Shown here: piece by piece, positions 26,541 through 34,071 of the stretch | Layout: each line of letters opens with the position of its first letter | Numbering within the stretch: position 1 is the first letter of the stretch | Origin: an uncultured Atopobium sp. | Lineage (GTDB): Bacteria; Actinomycetota; Coriobacteriia; Coriobacteriales; Atopobiaceae | Reading direction: 5' to 3' | Assembly: GCA_938036925.1 (NCBI GenBank) | Contig: CALHVU010000005.1 | Span: 1-54,596, forward strand | Length of the DNA stretch: 54,596 nt | Program-made: the position numbers and the translations under genes | Notes under the pieces: model-generated | Databases searched by the model: none | What the model saw: only the letters and a program-made list of their open reading frames with translations | What the model was told of the DNA's origin: nothing

Positions 26541-26636
26541 ACCAGTCTCCTTCTTTTGACTACCTCAAGGATAGTCTGAGCAACGCTCATAAACCGTCAC
26601 AATGTCGTTTTTCGTAAAAAATACGACAAATCATTA

Positions 26637-27164
26637 CTAATAGGGTTCTCCCAAAGGTGGAACCTGTTTAATTGCAGCCCAGCGCATCTGCTTCTGATGA
26701 GGGTCATCAAGGGCGCCGGCAAAGTTATCAAGATTTACCATGCGCATTCCACATACATGAACAAGAACACGGGGCGAGAAGGTCTTCTCGGCATCAGTTT
26801 TAAGCTGGTCAAGCTCTTCTGCGTATGCCTCACGCACCGATGCAACTGCTGCATCATTTACCAAAAGCACCGTGTCAGGGCTAAAGGCGCTTATTGCCTG
26901 TCTAACAAGCTCTGGATTTATGGGGTCACCTGTTTTTGTTGTGGTAAGCAAGGTAGCCCATGCCTCAGGTGCATAGCCTAAATGCTCTAAAGAAGCTTTA
27001 AGTGCAGAAAGCTCTGTCTCTTCAAAGTCTTCTTGCCCTTTTACTAACAAAACCGATGCAAAAGCATTGCCTGCCATACACACCCCCTGAGCAGCAAAAT
27101 CTCCAAACTCATGCGTTGTTTTTGCCATGTAGGCTTCTTTTCGCATAGATCTTTCGCTTGGCAT
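26637..27164 (-). CDS. Hypothetical protein, about 175 residues
   Basis: I do not recognise this gene. The start at 27164 (MPSERSMRKEAYM) is chosen because AGAGG is 5 nt upstream. No membrane helix or signal peptide. It has a mixed alpha/beta look: ASVLLVKGQEDFEETELSAL, LVRQAISAFSPDTVLLVNDA, and a conserved-looking C terminus (CGMRMVNLDNFAGALDDP, then QMRWAAIKQVPPLGEPY). The short hydrophobic strands followed by helices, and phrases such as 'SPDTVLLVNDAA', recall a nucleotide- or substrate-binding alpha/beta fold, but nothing decisive is seen. Monocistronic. Confidence 0.75.
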   Translation of the reverse strand: MPSERSMRKEAYMAKTTHEFGDFAAQGVCMAGNAFASVLLVKGQEDFEETELSALKASLEHLGYAPEAWATLLTTTKTGDPINPELVRQAISAFSPDTVLLVNDAAVASVREAYAEELDQLKTDAEKTFSPRVLVHVCGMRMVNLDNFAGALDDPHQKQMRWAAIKQVPPLGEPY

Positions 27165-27317
27165 GCGCACCTCTTTCTTATATGCCAACTATGCACGTAA
27201 TTCACAATTTGAGCAAGTCTATAAAGTTATGTGTATACACTTTTCTAATTTGGGGATAAGTTTGCTAAGTGCTTGAAATTAAATGGCCTAAAGGCCGTGT
27301 GTAACTGGAGGTTCGTT

Positions 27318-27635
27318 ATGGCACAGCAGCTTACTACTGCAGAGTTCGATTCTGTTCTTGCAAACGCAGACAAGCCTGTTCTTGTTGATTTCTGGGCATC
27401 TTGGTGCGGTCCTTGCCGTGCTCTTGGTCCAGTTGTCGAGGAGGTTGGCAATGAGATGGCAGACAAGCTTGACGTTTACAAGGTAAACGTTGATGACGAG
27501 GCAGATCTTGCAACTCGTTTCCGCATCGTCTCCATCCCTACTCTCATCCTCTTCAAGAACGGTGAGCCTGTTCACACCATGGTTGGCAACCTTCCTAAGG
27601 CTGACCTTGTTTCTGAGCTCAACGCTAACCTGTAA
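27318..27635 (+). CDS. trxA: Thioredoxin
   Basis: 105 residues, standard size. The redox motif is in LVDFWASWCGPCRALGPVVE, Cys at about 31 and 34, and the cis-Pro follows in RIVSIPTLILFKNGEPV. It reduces protein disulfides in the cytosol. GGAGG stands 6 nt before the ATG at 27318. Monocistronic, ended by a good terminator. Confidence 0.96.
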   Translation: MAQQLTTAEFDSVLANADKPVLVDFWASWCGPCRALGPVVEEVGNEMADKLDVYKVNVDDEADLATRFRIVSIPTLILFKNGEPVHTMVGNLPKADLVSELNANL

Positions 27636-27681
27636 GTTCTTGTGTGCCACGCGGCTGCGCTGGCTTATCATTGAACTAAGC

Positions 27682-27712
27682 GGCGGTACGTCTATCGGCG
27701 TGCCGCCTTTTT
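27682..27712 (+). terminator. Terminator of trxA
   Basis: GGCGGTACG (27682-27690) pairs with CGTGCCGCC (27699-27707) with one G-U, 8-nt loop, then TTTTTGTT. The next gene's ribosome-binding site begins only about 8 bases later. Confidence 0.85.
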
Positions 27713-27728
27713 GTTACAAGGAGAACTA

Positions 27729-28445
27729 ATGGCCGATAAAAGCCTTGATGCTCAAAAGACAGGACTTTTAACAGGAGTTCGCAAGCGCCTTTTTCTACAG
27801 CGTCTGCGTTCTAGCCTTTCTACCATCATTCTGCTTGTCTCATCAGCAATTTTTATTTTTCTGTTGATTGACGTTTCTGAAGGCGACGTCATTGGCATTG
27901 ATCACTTTGCCTACAGGCTCTTTGTTGTTCACCTCAGAACTCCCCTTCTTACAGAGGTTATGGAAGGGTTCTCTGGACTTGCAAGCCCCGTCACCGTTAT
28001 TGTCATGCTTATTGTGGTTGCTGCTTTTGCACCAGGGCCAAGTGTCGGCAGGCTTGCCTTTATTAATCTGGGTGGCGTTGTTGTTGTAGACCTTATCTTT
28101 AAGGCGATTGTCCAACGTCCACGCCCGGATGGCTTTAGACTGGTTGTTGAAACTGGCTACAGCTTCCCGTCGGGCCACTCGATGTTCTCGATGGCTTTTT
28201 ATGGCCTACTCATTTGGCTTGTCTGGCATTACGAGAAAGACAAGCTACAACGTTGGATTTGGTGTGGCCTGTTCTCAGGTGTCATCATTATGATTGGCGT
28301 CAGTAGAATTTATCTGGGCGTCCACTATGCTACCGACGTCATTGGTGGTTTCTCGCTTGCCCTTGTATGGCTCGTGCTTTTTACCAAGCTGATGATTCCA
28401 TCACTTATTTACAAGAAGAAAGTACCTCAAGCGAAGACAGACTAA
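27729..28445 (+). CDS. PAP2-family membrane phosphatase
   Basis: 238 residues from the ATG at 27729 (AAGGAG 5 nt upstream). Five to six membrane helices. The three-part acid phosphatase signature is complete: KAIVQRPRP, YSFPSGHSM and SRIYLGVHYATDVIGG. Such enzymes dephosphorylate lipid pyrophosphates such as undecaprenyl pyrophosphate, or phosphatidic acid and its glycerol relatives, on the outer side of the membrane. Its 3' end overlaps the convergent metallophosphoesterase gene by 41 bp. Confidence 0.92.
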   Translation: MADKSLDAQKTGLLTGVRKRLFLQRLRSSLSTIILLVSSAIFIFLLIDVSEGDVIGIDHFAYRLFVVHLRTPLLTEVMEGFSGLASPVTVIVMLIVVAAFAPGPSVGRLAFINLGGVVVVDLIFKAIVQRPRPDGFRLVVETGYSFPSGHSMFSMAFYGLLIWLVWHYEKDKLQRWIWCGLFSGVIIMIGVSRIYLGVHYATDVIGGFSLALVWLVLFTKLMIPSLIYKKKVPQAKTD

Positions 28446-28902
28446 TAATCTCTGCGCTGACTACCTGGGCTGTTTCATCATCAACAATAATACGTCCCAT
28501 AGTTGCACCCTCGCGACCGCGCGGGTAGGTAGGGCTTCCTGGATTCATTACCAGCGTATTGGTCCACTCGTCACGCTGTACAAAAGGCTTATGCGTATGG
28601 CCACAGATAGCAATATTGCATTTGACCAGGTCAAGCCTCTCGCGATAATGACATACCTGCCACTTGAGACCAGCTGCAAAGAAAATAATCTTTTTCTTTA
28701 CCATGGGACCATAGTTGTAGCAGAAGTCATTATTGCCCAAGCAAAGCTTAACGGGGGCAATCTCCTGCAGTGTTTGATAATCGGCGTTAGAGGTAATATC
28801 TCCTGCATGCACAATGTAGTTGGCACCTTGCAGAGCTTCAAGCAACTCAGATGACAAATACCCATGCGTATCTGAAATTACGTCAAACCTTACCAGTGCC
28901 AT
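28405..28902 (-). CDS. Metallophosphoesterase, YfcE/MJ0936 type
   Basis: 165 residues. All metal-binding motifs of the calcineurin-like fold are there: FDVISDTHG, YIVHAGDIT, LGNNDF, the mid-chain QVCHYRE and ICGHTHKP, ending with VMNPGSPTYPRG, which is typical of the small YfcE-like phosphodiesterases. These cleave model phosphodiesters with Mn(II); the natural substrate is mostly unknown. AGGAG is 6 nt before the ATG. The stop lies inside the end of the PAP2 gene. Confidence 0.9.
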   Translation of the reverse strand: MALVRFDVISDTHGYLSSELLEALQGANYIVHAGDITSNADYQTLQEIAPVKLCLGNNDFCYNYGPMVKKKIIFFAAGLKWQVCHYRERLDLVKCNIAICGHTHKPFVQRDEWTNTLVMNPGSPTYPRGREGATMGRIIVDDETAQVVSAEIISLSSLEVLSSCK

Positions 28903-28953
28903 ACCAAACTCCTACGTGCGCTTTTAGTTGCTGGCGAGAAACCCGTTGAGCTT

Positions 28954-29667
28954 CTACAGTCCCAGTGCTCGCTTGAGTGCAACCACACGACGGCGTGAAA
29001 CCGAAATGTGACGCTCCTCAAATCCCTGAATAGTCAACTGTAGGATACCAGCAGAGATAACCTCAACATCGTCAACATACTCAAGATTCACGATAAAGCT
29101 ACGATGAATGCGGAAGAATCCATGTGGAGCAAGGCGCTCTTCAAGTTTTTGCAGAGAAATAGTAGACAAGAAACGATCGTCTTCTGTGTAGATGCAAGAA
29201 TAATCGTCTTTTGCCTCAATAAAGCGAATCTGATCAATTGGAACAAGAACCTTGCTTCCGCTCTTAATGACAGGAATTCGCTCAATGGTTGCCATAGGAG
29301 ACTGAGGGCGCAGGCGCTCCTCAACCTTATCAAGAGCCTGCTCAAGGCGCTCGGTCTCAACGGGCTTCATCAGATAATCTACCGCATTAACGCCAAATGC
29401 ATCCAGCGCGTACTCGCTATATGCGGTGACAAACACAATCTGGGGAGGATTCTTCAGCTTGTGAAGAGCCTCTGCAAGCTGCATTCCATTTGTCTTAGGC
29501 ATGGAGATGTCGAGGAACAAGACCTCAACGCGAGACTCCATGAGTTTCTCGACAGCATCCCTTGCACTTGTGGCCTCAATGATTTCCTCGAGACGTCCGG
29601 TCTCCTCAAGCAAGAACTTGAGTTCAGAACGGGCTGGAGCCTCGTCATCAACAATCATGGCGCGCAT
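28954..29667 (-). CDS. LytTR-family response regulator
   Basis: About 237 residues. A receiver domain (MRAMIVDDEAPAR, the phospho-acceptor Asp in VLFLDISMPKTNG, then VFVTAYSEYALDAF and VDYLMKPV) is joined to a LytTR DNA-binding domain (IRFIEAKDDYSCIYTEDD, FFRIHRSFIVNLEYV). Start chosen at the ATG at 29667 with GGGAG 8-9 nt upstream. It lies 52 nt downstream of its sensor kinase. LytTR regulators often control cell-wall and lysis genes (lrgAB in Firmicutes), but no target is evident here. Confidence 0.93.
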   Translation of the reverse strand: MRAMIVDDEAPARSELKFLLEETGRLEEIIEATSARDAVEKLMESRVEVLFLDISMPKTNGMQLAEALHKLKNPPQIVFVTAYSEYALDAFGVNAVDYLMKPVETERLEQALDKVEERLRPQSPMATIERIPVIKSGSKVLVPIDQIRFIEAKDDYSCIYTEDDRFLSTISLQKLEERLAPHGFFRIHRSFIVNLEYVDDVEVISAGILQLTIQGFEERHISVSRRRVVALKRALGL

Positions 29668-29719
29668 GTCATTCACTCCCAACGGCCTAACGCAGCGTTA
29701 AGCAAAAACCGATACTATT

Positions 29720-31057
29720 TTATGCTGTTGCCTGCAGTGCCGCACCTGCAAGCTTGAGTGTCACGCACGTACCCTGCCCTGGTTTAGACATGATTTCCAT
29801 GCCAGAGCCAACGGCGTAGAAGCGCTCAACTCGCTCAGCTACGTTCTTAATGGCAATACCCGTGCCCCTATTTCTCCCCGAAGAATCCTGCGGGGTAGGA
29901 CCTTGACCATTAAGTAAGCGAGAAACAGTCTCTTCATCCATTCCAAGACCATCATCAGCAACAGATATAAGAATATCATCATCATCGCGTGTGACGTGGA
30001 TGTCAATATGGAGGGCGCCTTCATCTTTCATAGCGTGCCTCACGGCATTCTCGACAATAGGCTGAATCAAAAAAGACGGTACCTGAATATCTTCGCATCC
30101 CTCATCGACATGCTCAGACTCTTGAATACGTTCTTCTCCAAAACGCGCCTTCTCAATTGTCAAATACCTGCGCGTTTGTGTCAATTCCTGAGAAAGCGGA
30201 ATGAGCGCGCCCTGAGAGCTCTCAAGCGTACGGCGATAAAACACAGAGAACTCGCGAAGCAGATCTCGCGCCTTATTGGGGTTTGTACGCGTAAGAGATG
30301 CAATGGTGTTGAGCGTGTTGAACAAGAAATGTGGATTAATCTGTGCCTGCAAGGCTTTGACCTCAGCTCGAGCGGTTAACTCTGCTTGGCGATCAAGCTC
30401 ATATGAGGAAAGCTGCGTGGAGAGAAGCTCGCCCAGTCCCTCAGCAATTGCCAACTGCGTACGATCAATTTCAATGCCACGACGATAGTAGAGCTTGATA
30501 GTGCCCACTGTGCGGTCCTGAACAATCAACGGAACAATGATGCCAAAGGAGCTGCCGCCATTGCCAAAGCCGCCACGCCTTTGTAGTACCTGCTGACGAC
30601 TATCTACCGAGACAAACGTCTCCATGCGGCCACTTTCCAGAACCTCAGTTGCAGGGCCAACCACTTTTGAACCAGGCATATGCGAAGTTGCAATGTCTCC
30701 CTCAAAGCCCAGCACGTACTCTGTATCCGTGATGGAAATAGCAGCTGCAGAAGTTTCTGGAAGCAATAGTGTGCAGATAGTTGGCGCTGTTTCTTGCGAC
30801 AAGCCTCCGCGTAAGGTCTTGAGCGTCTTAGAGGCAACCTCAAGTGTTCGCTCTGTTGCTTGAGACCTGGCGTGCTCATTACCAGGCTGGGTAGTACCAC
30901 CAAGAACAATGACCGTGGCAAGTCCTCCGCCTGCAACAAGAGCGGCAAACAGGTTGTCTGCCATGACGCTCCAAGAAAGCAAGCCCAGCAATACACAGGC
31001 AAGAATAATCAGGACTATCCTGGTTGATCTATGTATGTACTGAGCAAGTCTTTGCAT
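29720..31057 (-). CDS. LytS-type sensor histidine kinase
   Basis: 445 residues. Two N-terminal membrane helices (about 12-28 and 35-52), then a GAF-like sensory region (about 75-215, ending in GTIKLYYRRGIEIDRTQLAI), the His_kinase domain with the phospho-accepting histidine in QAQINPHFLFNTLN, and an HATPase_c domain with PIVENAVRHAMKDEG and SVADDGLGMD. It has only two helices rather than the 5-7 of a true LytS 5TM domain, so it senses in the cytosol or membrane. Cotranscribed with the LytTR regulator downstream and queT upstream (6-nt gap). Confidence 0.93.
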   Translation of the reverse strand: MQRLAQYIHRSTRIVLIILACVLLGLLSWSVMADNLFAALVAGGGLATVIVLGGTTQPGNEHARSQATERTLEVASKTLKTLRGGLSQETAPTICTLLLPETSAAAISITDTEYVLGFEGDIATSHMPGSKVVGPATEVLESGRMETFVSVDSRQQVLQRRGGFGNGGSSFGIIVPLIVQDRTVGTIKLYYRRGIEIDRTQLAIAEGLGELLSTQLSSYELDRQAELTARAEVKALQAQINPHFLFNTLNTIASLTRTNPNKARDLLREFSVFYRRTLESSQGALIPLSQELTQTRRYLTIEKARFGEERIQESEHVDEGCEDIQVPSFLIQPIVENAVRHAMKDEGALHIDIHVTRDDDDILISVADDGLGMDEETVSRLLNGQGPTPQDSSGRNRGTGIAIKNVAERVERFYAVGSGMEIMSKPGQGTCVTLKLAGAALQATA

Positions 31058-31063
31058 GGCTGT

Positions 31064-31687
31064 CTAGTTCTCGACTGATTCTGCAGCAGAATCCTCAGAA
31101 GCAAGCTGCTGCGGCAAAGGCGAATGCTTAAGCGCACGAGCCAAAGGAGCTCCTAGTACATAGAGAACAACAGCCTCTCCGAGTCCTGTGGTGATAAAAC
31201 CAAACAAGAACATAAGAGGATACGATCCATCAAGTTCAATGGTGGTAAATGGAATTGTGTAGAATCCCAATCCTTGAAGCAAAATGGGAAGATATGCAGA
31301 CACAATAACGGCATTTGCAAGCACTGGCCCCAGAAGCGCAAGTGGTACGTTCTTCCTGTTCTTCCAGGTAAACCATGCACCAAGAGCAGTTGCCAGAGAA
31401 CCAAAGACTACGTCTAACAATCCCAAAGCTCCTGTGCCAGAAATGACCATATTTGCAAGGTTGGCAATAACGCAGCCAAGCGTCAGTCCTGGGATTGCGT
31501 CAGCGGTAAAGAGTGCAATAACCACAACCGCCTCAGAAATGCGGAACTGCACAGGACCCCAAGCAAGACCGCCCAAGAAAAGAAGGGCTGCAAGCGTAAG
31601 TGCTGCATAAAGGGCAGCAATAATACCAATACGTGCAAGGCGCTGAGCGCGCTGTTTTGTTGCATAAGCTGAAGAAACCTGTGGCAA
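31064..31687 (-). CDS. queT: QueT-family transporter (ECF substrate-binding component)
   Basis: 207 residues, about six helices. The family signature is clear: AALYAALTLAALLFLGGLAW, GPVQFRISEAVVVIALFT, IPGLTLGCVIANLANM and LLDVVFGSLATALGAW. QueT proteins are ECF-type binding subunits thought to import queuosine precursors (preQ1 or preQ0) with a shared energising module that is not in the window. Start appears to be TTG at 31687 with AAGGGG 6-7 nt upstream; no ATG is available. A promoter is close upstream, but I found no preQ1 riboswitch. It begins a queT-kinase-regulator operon. Confidence 0.85.
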   Translation of the reverse strand: MPQVSSAYATKQRAQRLARIGIIAALYAALTLAALLFLGGLAWGPVQFRISEAVVVIALFTADAIPGLTLGCVIANLANMVISGTGALGLLDVVFGSLATALGAWFTWKNRKNVPLALLGPVLANAVIVSAYLPILLQGLGFYTIPFTTIELDGSYPLMFLFGFITTGLGEAVVLYVLGAPLARALKHSPLPQQLASEDSAAESVEN

Positions 31688-31721
31688 AACAATCCCCTTG
31701 TTAACTCTAAAAATTTAGTTC

Positions 31722-31750
31722 ATGATACGACGAAATGTATATATGAGCAA
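31722..31750 (-). promoter_or_regulatory. Promoter of the queT operon
   Basis: On the minus strand TTGCTC (31750-31745) and TATCAT (31727-31722) stand 17 bp apart in the 84-bp gap between the gatD-like gene and queT. Transcription would start about 30 nt before the queT start codon, leaving no room for a long riboswitch. Confidence 0.5.
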
Positions 31751-31771
31751 ATGAGCAGCGCAGACATACAT

Positions 31772-32518
31772 TTAGTAATGCAGGTGCATTCCTGGATAGA
31801 CCATCTCACGAGCATGCTTTTGATATGCGGCAACAGCCTCTTCCTCAAAAGCAAGAGGAGTGTCTTCCTCGCCTGCCATATCCAAAATCCAGCGTGTGAG
31901 ATAAGGATTCAAAGGAAGGAGAGGACCAATCAGCCAGGTGGCAATAGCGTTCTTGCGACGGAAACCTTCCAGCTTGCTTTCTTTATTGATGCCAAAACCT
32001 ACCTTATTTTTAAGGAAGTAGCAGTTAGAATTATCTCCCTCGGTGAGCGTGAACTGCATCTTAAAGCCAACGACAACAAAAGGCTCTTTGCCATTGCCAG
32101 GATCAAACTCTCCCACCTGGACATCGTGGAAGCGCTGGGGCATATAGCGAGTGGTCGTAAACTTGAAGAGGCCCAGAGCCTCAATTTCAGAGCCGTCAGG
32201 ATTAACGATTTTCTCGCCAAAAAGCTCTGAAGCGTTGCCCGCAAACAGCATAGGAACGCCCTGATCAGCCAGCTCTGCAAGCCTGTCCTTGTAAGGCATA
32301 AGGCGAGAAATAATAAGCTCTTGCTGGGCTTCTGTCATGCCACCCATGATGATTGCCGATGGCGTATGCTCCACAAAGTAAGGTGTTGCGGCGTGAGAGG
32401 TGTACACAAAGTTCTCTTTTGGAAGGCAGGCCTCCAGGTAGAGAGCATTTCCGTTGTCTCCACCCTGATTACCGTACTCTGGGTAAAGAATCTCAATCTT
32501 AGTTGCTGGATTACTCAT
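31772..32518 (-). CDS. GatD-like glutamine amidotransferase subunit lacking catalytic residues
   Basis: 248 residues, co-linear with S. aureus GatD, the partner of MurT in amidating D-glutamate of lipid II. Shared landmarks: ILYPEYGNQGGDNGNALYL, SAIIMGGMTEAQQELI, FGEKIVNPDGSEIEALGLF and the GPLLPLNPYLTRWIL block. However, the nucleophile motif (CGGYQ in GatD) reads GNASE at residues 94-98, so Cys becomes Gly, and the catalytic His in LHGP reads LIGP (Ile197). Both residues needed to release ammonia from glutamine are gone. It overlaps the murT-like gene by 8 bp. It may be a structural partner, or the pair may use free ammonia or do another job. Confidence 0.85.
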   Translation of the reverse strand: MSNPATKIEILYPEYGNQGGDNGNALYLEACLPKENFVYTSHAATPYFVEHTPSAIIMGGMTEAQQELIISRLMPYKDRLAELADQGVPMLFAGNASELFGEKIVNPDGSEIEALGLFKFTTTRYMPQRFHDVQVGEFDPGNGKEPFVVVGFKMQFTLTEGDNSNCYFLKNKVGFGINKESKLEGFRRKNAIATWLIGPLLPLNPYLTRWILDMAGEEDTPLAFEEEAVAAYQKHAREMVYPGMHLHY

Positions 32519-33923
32519 GGGAGGCCTCCATCTGTTTCAAGCGCTCAATGATACGGTTTCTGCTGATGTCAGCAATGCCACCGTTATAGAGGCCGTGTGC
32601 ATAGAAAACGTGCTGACAAGCGTTAAGGTCAACCAGGTCAGCGGTCTCTTCAGGAGAGCTTGCCACAAAAGTTTTAGCTGGATCAATACCGGCAAGTCTG
32701 AGTCTAAGCTGCAGATCAAGTGAAGTGTCGCCGTAAATAATGACCTGCTTAACGCTTGGATCTTGCAGGAACTCAAAGTCAGTCTGGTAGTACCAGCCAA
32801 TATACTCTGTCTGGTCTTTTGCTTTTGCCATGTACGCATCAGCAATCATGATGATAATTGCTTTGTCACCTGGCTGTTTGCGAAGGATATCGATGGTGAC
32901 TGAGGTTGCCGTGTCATTCTCGCCCTTAGAAGCCATGCTAATAAGACGACGACCGTTGTAGTCAATCTCGTTATACCTGGAGGAAGCAATGTTAACGCGT
33001 TGCAAAGATGCTGCGATAGTTGCAGGCGCAAGACCCATCTCACGCGCGGTTACAATGGCCACAAACAAGTTGTAGAGGTTGACGATAGAGTAGCTGTTGA
33101 GCTTGTACTCGTATGTTGGTGCACCCTCGTGGCAGTGCTCCTTGACCACAAACTTGCCAGTCTCCGGCTCTACTGAAATGACCTCATAATCAGGAGTTGG
33201 GTTGGTATAGCCGCACTCCTCACAGGTTGCGTGGCCAAGATGCCTAAGGTGTGCATAATCCCACTTGAGCTTGCCACCGCATTTGGGGCAGGCGGTAAGG
33301 TCCGAAACAATGCCTACTGGCTCTGCGGTGTCTTCTGCCAGCCTTGCAATGGAGTAATACGTACGATGTGTGCACTGAGGAGCAAGTCTGCAGCTAATCA
33401 TGTCGTCTGCGTTCAAAATCAGATGAGTTGAAGCAGGAATACCCTTATCCATAACGTCAAACACGTAGTCTGGCGTTGCACTACGAGAGAACGTATCGCG
33501 GAACAAATTGGTAACAGACAAAATATCAGGCTGCAGATACGGGAAAATGCGAGGTCCAGAGAGCTCGTCAAACTCCATAACTGCAAGCTTAGTCTTTGAC
33601 GTACCCTTCCACGTGGCGTTCTTTGCAAACGAGCTTGCAAAGCCGCTGGAAATATTGCCACCAACGCGGTTGGTAACGGTCTGGTAGCCATTATCGGCGA
33701 GAAGATCGTTAAGCAGGTTATTGGTGGTTGTCTTACCGTTTGTACCAGTGATAAAGACAATCTGCTCTGGCTTAGCAATGTCGCCCAAAAATGCAGGATC
33801 AATGCCTTCAGCAATAAAGCCTGGCAGCGTTCCGCCTTCATGGTTAGTCAATTTAAGTGCTGCAAGTGTTGCTTTAGCAGCGAGAAAAGCTACAGGAAAT
33901 AGTCTGCTCTTTTTTTGTGCCAC
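32511..33923 (-). CDS. MurT-like Mur ligase family protein
   Basis: About 470 residues from the GTG at 33923, which has GGGAG 5 nt upstream (an ATG at 33935 without a clear ribosome-binding site is the alternative). It has the Mur-ligase P-loop FITGTNGKTTTNN (residues about 57-69), NLLNDLLAD, a MurT-type zinc ribbon (CPKCGGKLKWDY and CEECGYTNPTPDYE) and the C-terminal DUF1727 region. Compared with S. aureus MurT, the KNPAG motif reads KGEND and the NDNAADGRDTSW region reads ADAYMAKAKDQTEYIGW, so that domain has diverged as well. It forms an operon with the gatD-like gene. Normally such a pair turns the stem D-glutamate of lipid II into D-isoglutamine; here that job is doubtful. Confidence 0.85.
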   Translation of the reverse strand: MAQKKSRLFPVAFLAAKATLAALKLTNHEGGTLPGFIAEGIDPAFLGDIAKPEQIVFITGTNGKTTTNNLLNDLLADNGYQTVTNRVGGNISSGFASSFAKNATWKGTSKTKLAVMEFDELSGPRIFPYLQPDILSVTNLFRDTFSRSATPDYVFDVMDKGIPASTHLILNADDMISCRLAPQCTHRTYYSIARLAEDTAEPVGIVSDLTACPKCGGKLKWDYAHLRHLGHATCEECGYTNPTPDYEVISVEPETGKFVVKEHCHEGAPTYEYKLNSYSIVNLYNLFVAIVTAREMGLAPATIAASLQRVNIASSRYNEIDYNGRRLISMASKGENDTATSVTIDILRKQPGDKAIIIMIADAYMAKAKDQTEYIGWYYQTDFEFLQDPSVKQVIIYGDTSLDLQLRLRLAGIDPAKTFVASSPEETADLVDLNACQHVFYAHGLYNGGIADISRNRIIERLKQMEASHE

Positions 33924-33966
33924 AGTAACTCCCATCGTGAGCAAAGTCTCTCTAGTTTATCACCTC

Positions 33967-34002
33967 GCGAGAAGGGCTTGAAGAACACAGGGCTTCTCGC
34001 CA
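33967..34002. repeat. Inverted repeat carrying the GGCGAGAA motif
   Basis: GCGAGAAG (33967-33974) and CTTCTCGC (33993-34000) form an 8-bp inverted repeat just past the nifJ terminator in the gap upstream of the murT-like gene. The right arm is a full copy of the 13-mer TGGCGAGAAGCCC (minus strand), which recurs at 6133 and 39803. Confidence 0.6.
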
Positions 34003-34019
34003 AAAATGTCGCATAAAAA

Positions 34020-34047
34020 AGCCGAGCCAGGATGTCCTGGCTCGGCT
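34020..34047 (-). terminator. Terminator of nifJ
   Basis: AGCCGAGCCAGGA (34020-34032) and TCCTGGCTCGGCT (34035-34047) form an almost loop-less perfect 13-bp palindrome, followed on the minus strand by TTTTTTATG. It begins 25 nt after the nifJ stop. Confidence 0.9.
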
Positions 34048-34071
34048 GAAGCTACGTGAAAGTAAGTTACC

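Noticed and set aside
31688..31771. preQ1 riboswitch ahead of queT
   Set aside because: The predicted leader is about 30 nt and I cannot find the preQ1-I or preQ1-II consensus elements.
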